The notes under the pieces: generated by a model
What the model was told of the DNA's origin: nothing
The model's database searches: none
The model's input: only the letters and a program-made list of their open reading frames with translations
Assembly: GCA_903885595.1 (NCBI GenBank)
Contig: CAISJJ010000311.1
Location: 1 to 64,000, forward strand
Direction of reading: 5' to 3'
Source of the DNA: an uncultured Bacteroidales bacterium
Lineage (GTDB): Bacteria > Bacteroidota > Bacteroidia > Bacteroidales > FEN-979
Length of the DNA: 64,000 nucleotides
Shown here: one piece after another, positions 42,221-51,205 of the stretch
Layout: each line of letters starts with the position of its first letter
How positions within the stretch are numbered: position 1 is the stretch's first letter
Made by a program: the position numbers and the translations under genes

Positions 42221-43549
42221 ATGTCATTTATTGCACATTCTGCACGTATCCCGGCCATCAGGCAGGGTGACCCTAAAGTCATCAATGGATGGATCATGTA
42301 CGATTGGGCAAATTCGGTTTACCAGCTCACGATTGCGTCAGCAATTTTCCAGGTCTATTACAATGCGGTGACCTGCAGCGGCGACAATTGCATGGTTTCC
42401 TTCCTTGGCATCAAGGTGGTCAACAGCGTCCTGTATTCATATACCGTCGCCGCTGCTTATTTCATCGTTGGTGTGTTTTCACCGCTTTTCAGCGGGCTGG
42501 CCGACTACACCGGACGCAGGAAGACCTTCATGAAGGTTTTCACCCTTATAGGTTCGGTATCCTGCATGGTCCTCTATTTTTTCGACCACGACCATATTGC
42601 ATTGGGGGTAATCGCATTCGGCATGGGAACGCTTGGTTATGCGGGGAGCATCGTATTCTACAACTCCTTCCTCCCCGTTATTGCGGCTCCGGAAGACCAG
42701 GACAAGATCTCAGCCCGTGGCTATTCCATGGGCTACATCGGAGGAGTCATACTCCTGTTATTCAACATATGGATGATCCAGTTCCCTGGCTTTTTCGGAA
42801 TTCCCGAAGGGTCGCCGCTCCCTGCACGTATCTCATTCCTGTCGGTAGGCATATGGTGGATTGGGTTCGCCCAGATTACCTTCTGGAGGCTCCCCAAATA
42901 TACATTCCGTCACCGGACTGGCCGTGAAAATGTGATCACCAGCGGATACAGGGAATTAATGACTGTATTCGTTCAGGTACGAAAGTCGTTTAACCTGAGT
43001 TGTTATCTTACAGGCTTCCTCTTTATGATGATGGGTGTGCTCACCGTCATGTTCATGGCTGCATCATTCGGCACCAAGGAGCTTAAACTTTCCGATGAGG
43101 TCCTTATTCCCACCATTCTCCTTATCCAGTTTGTCGGAGTAATCGGCGCTTGGTCATTTTCCAGACTGTCGAAACGGATCGGGAATTTCCGCGCACTTAT
43201 CTTATCGGTGGTTATCTGGATTTTTGTCTGCTTTGGAGCATACACTGTTGAATCGGCAAGAGGTTTCATCATTGCCGCCGTGTTCATTGGACTCGTCATG
43301 GGCGGGTCCCAGTCACTGGCGAGGTCGACCTATTCAAAGATGCTTCCCGAGACCACCGACCATACCTCCTATTTCAGTTTTTACGACGTCATGGAAAAGT
43401 TGGCCACCGTTTGCGGTCTGGTCTTGTTCGGCCTGATGAACAGCCTCACCAGCGGGATGCGCACCGGGGTGCTGATGATCGCCATTTTCTTCGTGATCAG
43501 CCTCGTTTTCTTTTTACTCCTTCTGAAAAAGGGTTTGAAGTCTATTTGA
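42221..43549 (+). CDS. MFS transporter, UMF1/Atg22-like
   Basis: About 442 aa and roughly 12 membrane helices. The opening INGWIMYDWANSVYQLTI is the hallmark of the UMF1 (Atg22-like) family, and GLADYTGRRKTFMK is the MFS loop motif between helices 2 and 3. Atg22 exports amino acids from vacuoles in yeast; bacterial substrates are unknown. Start chosen from the promoter position. The following DUF1295 gene converges. Confidence 0.9.
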   Translation: MSFIAHSARIPAIRQGDPKVINGWIMYDWANSVYQLTIASAIFQVYYNAVTCSGDNCMVSFLGIKVVNSVLYSYTVAAAYFIVGVFSPLFSGLADYTGRRKTFMKVFTLIGSVSCMVLYFFDHDHIALGVIAFGMGTLGYAGSIVFYNSFLPVIAAPEDQDKISARGYSMGYIGGVILLLFNIWMIQFPGFFGIPEGSPLPARISFLSVGIWWIGFAQITFWRLPKYTFRHRTGRENVITSGYRELMTVFVQVRKSFNLSCYLTGFLFMMMGVLTVMFMAASFGTKELKLSDEVLIPTILLIQFVGVIGAWSFSRLSKRIGNFRALILSVVIWIFVCFGAYTVESARGFIIAAVFIGLVMGGSQSLARSTYSKMLPETTDHTSYFSFYDVMEKLATVCGLVLFGLMNSLTSGMRTGVLMIAIFFVISLVFFLLLLKKGLKSI

Positions 43550-43569
43550 TTTACCATCTTTGCAGGTGA

Positions 43570-44499
43570 TTATTTCGTGCGGCCAAAGGGGAAAAACCTG
43601 GGAACTTTTTTTTGATACAATGAATAGTCCTGGTATTTTCCGGCGCTAATCTCTTCACTGAAGCTTGAACTGCCCTGGAAAAGCACAACAAGGAGCAGGC
43701 CGCCGGCAATACTCCAGTTGAACCACTGGCCGCTGGCTGCCACACTGAAGAGGTAAAAACAAAGCCATATGGTCTGCTCGGCAAAGTAGTTTGGGTGGCG
43801 GCTGTAAGCCCACAAACCCTTATCAAGGAATCCCTTCTGATAATCACCGGTAAGATCATCCCCTGTCGTGATCATCGCCCGTTTTTTGCTTTGAAAGTTC
43901 CATTGCTGTATGTCGGCAAGTGTTTCGTATGCAATAAAAAACAACATCAATCCGGCTGCAGCAAAGTCGAAAACTCCCAGTGGCACCTCGTTGTTTTGAA
44001 GGGCCACAATAGCCGGTAATGTAAAAAGCAGAATGAGGATGTTTTGATACCCTGAAATAAAAAACAGGTTGAAGAGGGACCACCTCCATCGTGGGCTGAA
44101 TTCTGGCTTCTGGCGTAGTACCAGCCATCGGTAATCCTCTTCTCCGGTCCAGAAACGCCATTGGTAGGCTCCTTTCAGGGCAAAGTTTATCGTCAGCCTC
44201 ACTCCCCACAGTGTAACCAAAGCGCTCATCAGTACAAGCCTGGGTGTATAGTCGCCGTAACCGGCAACTACCCATGTATAAGCAATTGGCGCGATGCTCC
44301 ACAGCTTGTCTACCTGGCTGTTGTTATTGGTAAGTTCCCCAACGATAAATGCATAAACAATTAATACAGCAGTTATGATGATAAGGGTGTTAAGGGCCTT
44401 CCACTCGGCAGAACCAAGTGCCGTACCGAAAAAATAGCTGAATAGTGGAACTGCAAGCAGGGTAATTACCAATAAAATCGAAGTAGTTATAATTTTCAT
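43570..44499 (-). CDS. DUF1295 / steroid 5-alpha-reductase-like membrane protein
   Basis: A 309-aa protein with about seven membrane helices. The C-terminal motif LWAYSRHPNYFAEQTIW is the signature of the isoprenylcysteine methyltransferase/SRD5A-like fold used by DUF1295 proteins. It may reduce or methylate a lipid, but no bacterial function is settled for this branch. A GCAAAAT repeat array and a TATCTTTG promoter box lie upstream. Confidence 0.86.
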   Translation of the reverse strand: MKIITTSILLVITLLAVPLFSYFFGTALGSAEWKALNTLIIITAVLIVYAFIVGELTNNNSQVDKLWSIAPIAYTWVVAGYGDYTPRLVLMSALVTLWGVRLTINFALKGAYQWRFWTGEEDYRWLVLRQKPEFSPRWRWSLFNLFFISGYQNILILLFTLPAIVALQNNEVPLGVFDFAAAGLMLFFIAYETLADIQQWNFQSKKRAMITTGDDLTGDYQKGFLDKGLWAYSRHPNYFAEQTIWLCFYLFSVAASGQWFNWSIAGGLLLVVLFQGSSSFSEEISAGKYQDYSLYQKKVPRFFPFGRTK

Positions 44500-44552
44500 A
44501 CTATGTTGCTAACCATCAATACGTTTATAATATATTCCTATCCATATAACGG

Positions 44553-44560
44553 CAAAGATA
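44553..44560 (-). promoter_or_regulatory. candidate -7 box of the DUF1295 gene
   Basis: TATCTTTG on the minus strand, 53 bases before ATG 44499. Confidence 0.5.
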
Positions 44561-44570
44561 CATTACATTT

Positions 44571-44605
44571 GCAAAATGCAAAATGCAAAATGCAAAATGC
44601 AAAAT
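44571..44605. repeat. 7-bp tandem repeat GCAAAAT
   Basis: Five perfect GCAAAAT units between the promoter of the DUF1295 gene and the 3' end of the ABC ATPase gene. They cover the -33 region of that promoter. Confidence 0.97.
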
Positions 44606-44613
44606 TCGTAATG

Positions 44614-45426
44614 TTAAATGTAATATTCCTCCAATAAAGCAGCAACCGACGGATCGATGTTGTCCTTCCGGCGGAGTTCGTCAAAAAGGGTGAGTAAATC
44701 CTTCACCTTCAGCCTTTTTTTATCTTCCCCCCTGAAGTCATAAGCGATTTTTCCAAGATGCATCATGATGATTCGGTCGCCAAGGTTGACCGCTTGTTGC
44801 ATTGAGTGCGTTACCATAAGCGTCGTAAGCCTGTCTTTGGCGATCACTTGCTGGGTGAGATCGATCACCTTGCTGGCCGTCTTCGGATCAAGTGCAGCCG
44901 TATGCTCATCCAGCAGAAGCAGTTTGGGTTTCAGTATGGTCGACATCAGCAGCGTGAGCGCCTGCCGCTGTCCGCCCGAAAGTTTCCCCATCGGACTTTC
45001 AAGCCGCTCTTCAAGCCCCATATTCAAAGGTTTTACCAACCGTTTGAAGTCCCCGACCAGTGATTTCGGAAGTCCCCATCCTATGCCACGGGTTTTCCCC
45101 CGTTTCATTGCAAGGGCCAGGTTTTCCTGTATCGACATGTTCGGGGCCGTTCCGCTGAAAGGATTCTGGAAAACCCGGCCGATATATTTGGCACGCTTGT
45201 GTTCACTCCACCTGGTAATATCAACGCCATCGAGCTTTATTGTGCCTTCATCAACGATAAATGCCCCTGCCACTGCGTTCAGGGCAGTTGATTTTCCTGA
45301 TCCATTGGTCCCAAGCACACAAACAAAGCCTCCCTCTTCTATCTCAACTGAAACCCCCTGCAACGCTCTGACTTCGTTGACAGTACCTGGGTTGAAGGTC
45401 TTTGTGATATTATTAATTTTAAGCAT
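44614..45426 (-). CDS. ABC transporter ATPase of the TrpXYZ-like system
   Basis: A 270-aa ATPase with Walker A GTNGSGKST, signature LSGGQRQALTLLMST and Walker B LLLLDEHTAALDP. The ALTLLM wording and the position after a single permease gene fit the PF04392-linked uptake systems. It powers import with the overlapping permease (8 bases). Last gene of a four-gene leftward operon. Confidence 0.9.
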   Translation of the reverse strand: MLKINNITKTFNPGTVNEVRALQGVSVEIEEGGFVCVLGTNGSGKSTALNAVAGAFIVDEGTIKLDGVDITRWSEHKRAKYIGRVFQNPFSGTAPNMSIQENLALAMKRGKTRGIGWGLPKSLVGDFKRLVKPLNMGLEERLESPMGKLSGGQRQALTLLMSTILKPKLLLLDEHTAALDPKTASKVIDLTQQVIAKDRLTTLMVTHSMQQAVNLGDRIIMMHLGKIAYDFRGEDKKRLKVKDLLTLFDELRRKDNIDPSVAALLEEYYI

Positions 45427-46360
45427 GTGCTCCTCTTTTTAAGGTTAGTCTCTTCCTGTATTTCAACAATCCTGGTAGAATGAGCGCAATAAAAACGAAT
45501 ACCGCCGTAATGATCTTCAGGTCGTTTGGATTCAGCCCCCATCGGAGCGCAATGGCTACCAGCAGCCTGAATAAAACAGAACCTATTACGGCACCGGCAA
45601 TCACCATCCCAACGCTCCTGTCGTTGATGATCGACTCGCCGATGATGACACTGGCCAGCCCCCATACCATCATTCCAATACCCATCTGAACATCGGCAAA
45701 TCCCTGATACTGGGCCAGCATTGCACCTGAAAGCGCAACAAATCCGTTCGAAAGTGCAATGCCTGCGATAATCATCCATTTGGTGTTTACACCAAGCGCA
45801 CGGATCATCTGGTCATTGTCACCGGTTGCCCGCATGGCTGTCCCGATATTGGTTTTGAAAAACCACCACAGGATGCAGCAGAACATCAGGATGGCAAGGA
45901 AGCAGAACATCAAAAGCCATAAATCTCTCGTTGCAACCTCCCACCCGATGATTATTGTTCTGGCATCAATCCCTGAAACACGATTCGACAGGTTTTCAAT
46001 CCAGGTAAAAACGGTGGTTTCACTGAGAAGAGGGATGTTGCTTTTCCCCATCACATGAAGGTTTATCGAATACAGGGCAGTCATTACAAGGATGCCTGCC
46101 AGCAGCGGGTTGATCCTGAAGCGGGTGTGTATTACCCCTGTAATGGCCCCGGCTGCCATACCGGCCAAAAAGGAAACCAGGCTTGCCACGAGCGGATTTA
46201 CACCCGCAACAATCAGCGCAGCACCTGCAGAAGCTCCGAAAGTAAACGATCCTTCAACCGTTATATCGGGGAAATCGAAAATCCGGAAACTGATGAAAAT
46301 CCCCAGCGCCAGTAGCGCAAGGATTAATCCAATGGTGATTGATCCAATGAGTAATGACAT
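45419..46360 (-). CDS. ABC transporter permease (branched-chain-type, TrpY-like)
   Basis: A 313-aa permease with eight or more helices of the BPD_transp_2 fold. Opening SLLIGSITIGLILALLALGI and the FPDITVEGSFTFGASAGAAL segment are typical of permeases paired with PF04392 binding proteins. Substrates in this class include tryptophan and other aromatic compounds, but I cannot assign one here. The ATPase start overlaps its 3' end. Confidence 0.88.
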   Translation of the reverse strand: MSLLIGSITIGLILALLALGIFISFRIFDFPDITVEGSFTFGASAGAALIVAGVNPLVASLVSFLAGMAAGAITGVIHTRFRINPLLAGILVMTALYSINLHVMGKSNIPLLSETTVFTWIENLSNRVSGIDARTIIIGWEVATRDLWLLMFCFLAILMFCCILWWFFKTNIGTAMRATGDNDQMIRALGVNTKWMIIAGIALSNGFVALSGAMLAQYQGFADVQMGIGMMVWGLASVIIGESIINDRSVGMVIAGAVIGSVLFRLLVAIALRWGLNPNDLKIITAVFVFIALILPGLLKYRKRLTLKRGAHA

Positions 46361-46369
46361 TTTGAAAAA

Positions 46370-47620
46370 TTATTTATTTGAAACATAATGGGCTGACTCA
46401 ACGGGAACGATCCAGCAAAATCCATGAACAAACTGGCTTTCACCAAGACCGGCGATTTCACGTGCATCGTTGGTGAGATGAAGGATATCGGTAAGCTCAG
46501 ATGTGTTGAAAAGGTATTCGATGGTTTCGTTCAGATCGATATCTTTTTTCTTCAGGGGAACATAAGGAAACACAGCCGTATGAATGTGCCCGGTCAACGG
46601 GGCTCCGGGAATCATCGGTCGTAAAAATCTTCCGGTTGCCGTATTCTTCTCATACGAAAGAAAACCGACAGAAAGTGTGAGCATCTTATTGTGAACCTGT
46701 TCGGTGGTGAAATTGACCGCATCCTTTATCTCTGGAAAAGTGAAGATTTTCCTCCCGTCAACGGGCGATGCATTTAATGATGTTCCGATTAATCCACCAC
46801 TCTCGGCGACCATTACCAAAGCCATCTGTTGGCATTCTGAAAGCCTGAAAAAACTTTCTGCCAGTTGGCTTATCCCGATTGTGTTTTTAGAATCGAGCGG
46901 ATCAAATCGAACAAGGTGGGAAAAATTACCCCGGAAATGCAGGCCGTACAATTCAATCAGCGAGGCAATAAATTTCCCGCTGTCCACGATGTAGTCTGGT
47001 TTTTTCGAACCATCGGCAGGCAGATAGGCAATGTTTTTCCCCACCATAAGGTATTCACCAAACCGCTTCCGGCATTCATCATACGAACTTCCGATGGCAC
47101 CTAATCCAAAAGCAAAATGGTGATCCTCCGATTCAACCGACCGTGCATCGTGGGATGTGTACCCTGAAACCCTCATCAGCTCCGGCCTGCCATACAATTC
47201 GACCACGGTTTTTCCGCCGGGGAGCAGGGCTGAAAAATTAAATGCAAATCCGTGTTCTTCCATCCGTACCTGTTGCACCTCCTTACTTTCTGCCAACGAA
47301 AAATCGAGGGATGGTCGGTTAAAGGTATCGGCCAACCCGGCCATGGTTAAAATCTGTCTGACATAGTCCGACATGGTTTCAATGTAGAGATACCCGTTTA
47401 CCGCTTTAAGGTTCCTGTGCTGGGTTAACAGGGACCTGATCCCTGTTGAACTCAGGTATTCGAGGCCTGTAAGATCGAGCGAAATATGATAATGACCCTC
47501 CCTCACCAAACGGTCGATATAATCGTTGAGATGACCTGCCCTGCTGGCATCCAGCCTGCCAATGCATTGCAGGACTCTTGAATCATCCCGATGTTCCATG
47601 TTAATTTCCAGATTGCTCAT
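46370..47620 (-). CDS. STAS-domain protein in an ABC transporter operon
   Basis: A 416-aa cytoplasmic protein. Residues ~1-105 are a STAS (anti-sigma-factor antagonist) domain; SLDLTGLEYLSSTGIRSLL (about 47-65) carries the Ser-Ser-Thr-Gly site phosphorylated in SpoIIAA/RsbV. The remaining ~300 residues are a domain I do not recognise, with HHFAFGLGAIGSS and several strand-rich stretches. It lies between the binding-protein gene (12-base gap) and permease gene (9-base gap), so it may control transport or sense its state. Function inferred from context. Confidence 0.78.
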   Translation of the reverse strand: MSNLEINMEHRDDSRVLQCIGRLDASRAGHLNDYIDRLVREGHYHISLDLTGLEYLSSTGIRSLLTQHRNLKAVNGYLYIETMSDYVRQILTMAGLADTFNRPSLDFSLAESKEVQQVRMEEHGFAFNFSALLPGGKTVVELYGRPELMRVSGYTSHDARSVESEDHHFAFGLGAIGSSYDECRKRFGEYLMVGKNIAYLPADGSKKPDYIVDSGKFIASLIELYGLHFRGNFSHLVRFDPLDSKNTIGISQLAESFFRLSECQQMALVMVAESGGLIGTSLNASPVDGRKIFTFPEIKDAVNFTTEQVHNKMLTLSVGFLSYEKNTATGRFLRPMIPGAPLTGHIHTAVFPYVPLKKKDIDLNETIEYLFNTSELTDILHLTNDAREIAGLGESQFVHGFCWIVPVESAHYVSNK

Positions 47621-47632
47621 ACCAGCCGGGTG

Positions 47633-49624
47633 TTATTGGATTTTTTTTGTGGGTAACTCATTTTTTTGCAACTGTCCATTTTTAACAATATGGTCGGCTA
47701 TATCATAAACAGCTTTTGGCGTTTCAAGGCCGTATGCACTGGCTGCCTGAGGATTGATGACCGTTCTGATCTGTTTGATGCGGCTAAAGGGAATTGCTGA
47801 CGGAGATTTCCCCTTAATCACTTCGAAGGACACGTCGGCAATTTCGCGGCCCTGTTGCACGAAATCACCGGCAATTGCGGCGATGGCGCCCATTTCAACC
47901 TGGCTCGATATATAGCAGAAAAGCGGGACTTTGTGTTTCCTTGTAATCTTGACCATGCTGGAAAAACCTGGTATGGTGATATTGTCGGGCATCTGGGAAA
48001 TGGCATCAATGTTTTTCATACATAGCATGGTGGTCGCATCCACTACCTCCGATACTGTATTTACCGGAACAGCAATCAGTTTGATATTTTTGTTTTTGCA
48101 TGATTGTTCAAGTTCCCTTAATCCGCTAACCGAGGCCATTTCACCCGGGCAATACAGGACCCCCAGGGTTCGGGCTCCGGGAATATATTTTTGCAATAAT
48201 ACCAGCCCTTCATCCGTGTATGCCATGCAATCAATACCTGCCAGATTGGATTTGTGGTCGTTGTAGGATTTTCCCAACCCGTTGCCAACCGGATCAGCAA
48301 CCACCGTAAACAAAATGGGAACATTCGATATTTTAGACACCAGCGCCTGGGTTGCTGCCAGAACTGTCACAAAGATTAGGTCGTATTTTTTATCAGCTAC
48401 CACCCGAGCAACGGTATTCAGCGTACCAACGTCGGCGTTGGCATTATATTCATCGAAAATGAAATCCTTGTCCCGTATGTGCCCTGTTTCCTTGTAGCGT
48501 GCCAGGATACCGGTAGTCACATCATCGCAATCCGGTGAAAAAACATAGTGTACCATCGCAATCCTCACCGGTGGATTGAATGGCTTCTGCCTGACATTTT
48601 TTCCCATCCGATATTTATCAGGAATTTTAATGTTTAGTTTTTTTGCAACCACATCATTGATGGAGATATCTTCTTCAACAAAATTTTCGATAGGTATTTT
48701 TGCCGGGCTTTCACCGTTCAAAACCCGGGCAACATAAGGTGCCGTATGAAATCCTGTACTGAACCAGCCGATACCCACCGCAGCCATTGCACCTTCAGCA
48801 ACATAATCGACATCATTTAAAATCAGTGGCATTTTATTGTCGCGGCACACCTTGATTATGGCATGAATGGCCTGCGTTGCCGTATTGTCGCCTGTGATCC
48901 ATACTGCATCAATGTTTTTCATGCACAGTGCTGAAGCTGCCTGGTATACCTCTGAAGAGTTGATAACCGTGTTTTCGATCAGCTCAAGCCCTTTCATTTT
49001 TGCTCTTTTTCTCCCTTCTTCCATTACTTTGACGGAGTTGGCTTCCGATGAATTGTAAAGTGTCCCGATTCGCCTGGCATCGGGCAGTATATCTTTGATA
49101 AAGTCAAAGGTTTTTTCTACCGGTGGAAATGAACCCACTCCCGTAATATTTGGTAAATGGTCAGTATAACTTTTTCCGGCTCCTGCCGCAAGCGGAGTAT
49201 AACTGAAGGTGAACACCAATGGATGTTTTTTAACGGTCGACAGGGCGGCAGTGATGCCAGGCGTTGTGGTCACCAGTAAAAGATCCACGTCCTGGCTGTC
49301 CATATTCAAGTGAATGGGCTGCAGGTTGGCCATTTCACCGTTTGCATGCTGGGAAATTACCAACAGATTGCTGTCAATCACAAATCCCAGCTGTTTTAAT
49401 CCCTCCCATAAGCCTTTGGTTGTCATATCGAGCGCAACATCAGGCGCAAAATAGGTAAACCCAATCTTATATATTCTTCCCTTTATTGCATGCTGGCCTG
49501 CATTTTCACTGGGACTGGCCGCTTTTTCCGGTTTCCCTTTCCGGTTTTCGAGGTCAGAAACAAGCAAAATGCTGCCCGCAATAACCAGTGCGAGGATTCC
49601 ATTTAATAATTTCCTGAGTTTCAT
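47633..49624 (-). CDS. tandem ABC substrate-binding protein (PF04392 type)
   Basis: A 663-aa exported protein with an N-terminal hydrophobic anchor (about 9-24) and no lipobox Cys, so it may stay membrane-tethered. Two consecutive PF04392-type binding domains follow (about 50-335 and 350-645), each with the family pattern LCMKNIDA and a G-x-G-K-S-Y-x-D segment. Double binding domains are unusual. The first gene of the leftward operon with STAS, permease and ATPase. The ~40-bp element ends 26 bases before its start. Confidence 0.88.
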   Translation of the reverse strand: MKLRKLLNGILALVIAGSILLVSDLENRKGKPEKAASPSENAGQHAIKGRIYKIGFTYFAPDVALDMTTKGLWEGLKQLGFVIDSNLLVISQHANGEMANLQPIHLNMDSQDVDLLLVTTTPGITAALSTVKKHPLVFTFSYTPLAAGAGKSYTDHLPNITGVGSFPPVEKTFDFIKDILPDARRIGTLYNSSEANSVKVMEEGRKRAKMKGLELIENTVINSSEVYQAASALCMKNIDAVWITGDNTATQAIHAIIKVCRDNKMPLILNDVDYVAEGAMAAVGIGWFSTGFHTAPYVARVLNGESPAKIPIENFVEEDISINDVVAKKLNIKIPDKYRMGKNVRQKPFNPPVRIAMVHYVFSPDCDDVTTGILARYKETGHIRDKDFIFDEYNANADVGTLNTVARVVADKKYDLIFVTVLAATQALVSKISNVPILFTVVADPVGNGLGKSYNDHKSNLAGIDCMAYTDEGLVLLQKYIPGARTLGVLYCPGEMASVSGLRELEQSCKNKNIKLIAVPVNTVSEVVDATTMLCMKNIDAISQMPDNITIPGFSSMVKITRKHKVPLFCYISSQVEMGAIAAIAGDFVQQGREIADVSFEVIKGKSPSAIPFSRIKQIRTVINPQAASAYGLETPKAVYDIADHIVKNGQLQKNELPTKKIQ

Positions 49625-49650
49625 TTGTTATTATTTATTCTTTTACCAAG

Positions 49651-49688
49651 TAGTCTCATGAAATACCCATCATTATCATTCATGGTCT
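49651..49688 (-). promoter_or_regulatory. dispersed ~40-bp element, copy 5
   Basis: Minus strand: CATGAATGATAATGATGGGT then ATTTCATGAGACTA. It lies 26 bases before the ATG of the ABC operon's first gene. Best match to copy 3. Confidence 0.7.
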
Positions 49689-49799
49689 GAAAAAACATTG
49701 CACGTCATTATTTTTCTTTTATCGATGGTGTATTTATCAATGGTTAAAGTGTGTTTAAAAACAAGTAATATTTTTTAAAAATACAAATTAAATAATCTC

Positions 49800-49827
49800 T
49801 TTGCATATCAGGGATTATTTAATTTTG
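49800..49827 (+). promoter_or_regulatory. promoter of the ligand-binding lipoprotein gene
   Basis: TTTG (49800-49803) and TAATTTTG (49820-49827) with a 16-base spacer; the -7 box ends 28 bases before ATG 49856. Confidence 0.6.
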
Positions 49828-49855
49828 TTACTCAGGCTTTCTAAAAACTGTTACT

Positions 49856-51097
49856 ATGCGACTAATCTACCGGATCGTTTTGATATGCTTTGCGTCTGTC
49901 TGGATGGCAGGATGCATGAAACATGAGACTTCTTACACTCCCTGCTCATCAGATGATATCCGTGTTGCCGCACTCCTGGCATTGAAGGGCAGTGCATCTT
50001 CAACAGGTCAAACCTCGCAGGCTTCGCTTGAAATCGCCCGGCAGGATATGTTGAAATACTTGGAAAGCATGAACATCAGCAGGAAAATCACCCTCGAGAT
50101 AATCGATTCGAAAACGGATACTGCTGAAGCGCTGAAACAGTTGAAGAACATTTACAATAAAGGAATCCGGCTTGTAATAGGTCCTTATTCCAGCGCTGAA
50201 CTGGCTGCAGTGAAAGATTTCGCAGATTCACACGACATGTTGCTCGTAAGCCCGGCCAGTGTTGCCGTTTCACTGGCTATTCCCGGCGACAATGTCTTCA
50301 GGTTCACATCAACCGACATCATTCAGGGAGAGGCCATGGCCAAAATGCTGGAGTTCGATCATATAAAGGCCATTGTTCCGCTGGTTCGCAACGATGTATG
50401 GGGCAACGACCTGATCGCGGCGATCAGTCACGGGTTTGAAAAAGCGGGAGGCATAATACATGACCCGGTTTTCTATCCTGTGGAAACTACAGATTTTCAT
50501 TCATATTTAACTGAACTTGATGCAAATACCTCCTTTGAGATCGGCAGGTTCAGCGCCGGTGAAGTGGCAGTGTGCATGTTAGCTTTTGCCGAAGGAACTT
50601 TACTCCTAACAAAGGCAGAGCCATTCAACAGTCTTGACCTTGTTCCCTGGTATGGCAATTCGGGTTTCGCCCAGACTGCCTCCGCAATTACAGACCTGGC
50701 CGCTGCCCGTTTTGCCAGTACACATGGGTTACCCTGTCCAAGCTATGGACTCGATGAGGTAGCAAAAGCGAAATGGCAGCCCCTGGTGGCACAGATCAAA
50801 GAAAAAATTGGAAGAGAGCCCGACGTTTATGCCATTACTGCTTACGATGCCTTCATGGTGAGCGTTTCGACACTTATTAAAACAGGTCCTGACCCTTCTA
50901 TAAGTTTTCTCAAGATGGCGTTTCTGAATGAGGCGGATAATTATTTTGGCGCCTCCGGCCCTTTATATCTTGATGTCAATGGCGACAGGGCAACCGGAAA
51001 CTACGACTTCTGGTCCGTCATACAAGAAACATCAGGCTATTCCTGGAAAAAGACAGCCTGTTACAATTCGGCAACAGGGATTCTTACAAAGCTGTAA
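49856..51097 (+). CDS. periplasmic ligand-binding lipoprotein (Leu/Ile/Val-binding-like)
   Basis: A 413-aa protein with signal peptide and lipobox WMAGC (Cys about 20). The rest is a type-I periplasmic binding fold of the Peripla_BP_6 group: IGPYSSAELAAVKDFA, LVSPASVAVSLA and FRFTSTD mark its first lobe. Such proteins bind branched-chain amino acids or amides. No permease or ATPase follows; it is divergent from the ABC operon at 44.6-49.6 kb, whose permease is of the type normally served by type-I binding proteins, so a link is possible but unproven. Confidence 0.85.
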   Translation: MRLIYRIVLICFASVWMAGCMKHETSYTPCSSDDIRVAALLALKGSASSTGQTSQASLEIARQDMLKYLESMNISRKITLEIIDSKTDTAEALKQLKNIYNKGIRLVIGPYSSAELAAVKDFADSHDMLLVSPASVAVSLAIPGDNVFRFTSTDIIQGEAMAKMLEFDHIKAIVPLVRNDVWGNDLIAAISHGFEKAGGIIHDPVFYPVETTDFHSYLTELDANTSFEIGRFSAGEVAVCMLAFAEGTLLLTKAEPFNSLDLVPWYGNSGFAQTASAITDLAAARFASTHGLPCPSYGLDEVAKAKWQPLVAQIKEKIGREPDVYAITAYDAFMVSVSTLIKTGPDPSISFLKMAFLNEADNYFGASGPLYLDVNGDRATGNYDFWSVIQETSGYSWKKTACYNSATGILTKL

Positions 51098-51205
51098 AGT
51101 TCCTGTATTAGGCTGATTTTTGAAAAAATGTTTTTGAATCTGTATCGTAGTGCTTTCCCGGAGCGGTTTGCTTTTTCCTTAATATTGCCAGTAATTTCAG
51201 CAGCA

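Noticed and set aside
42289-42927. 212-codon frame overlapping the UMF1 gene
   Set aside because: Basic, low-quality composition typical of a shadow frame; the UMF1 product has clear family motifs.
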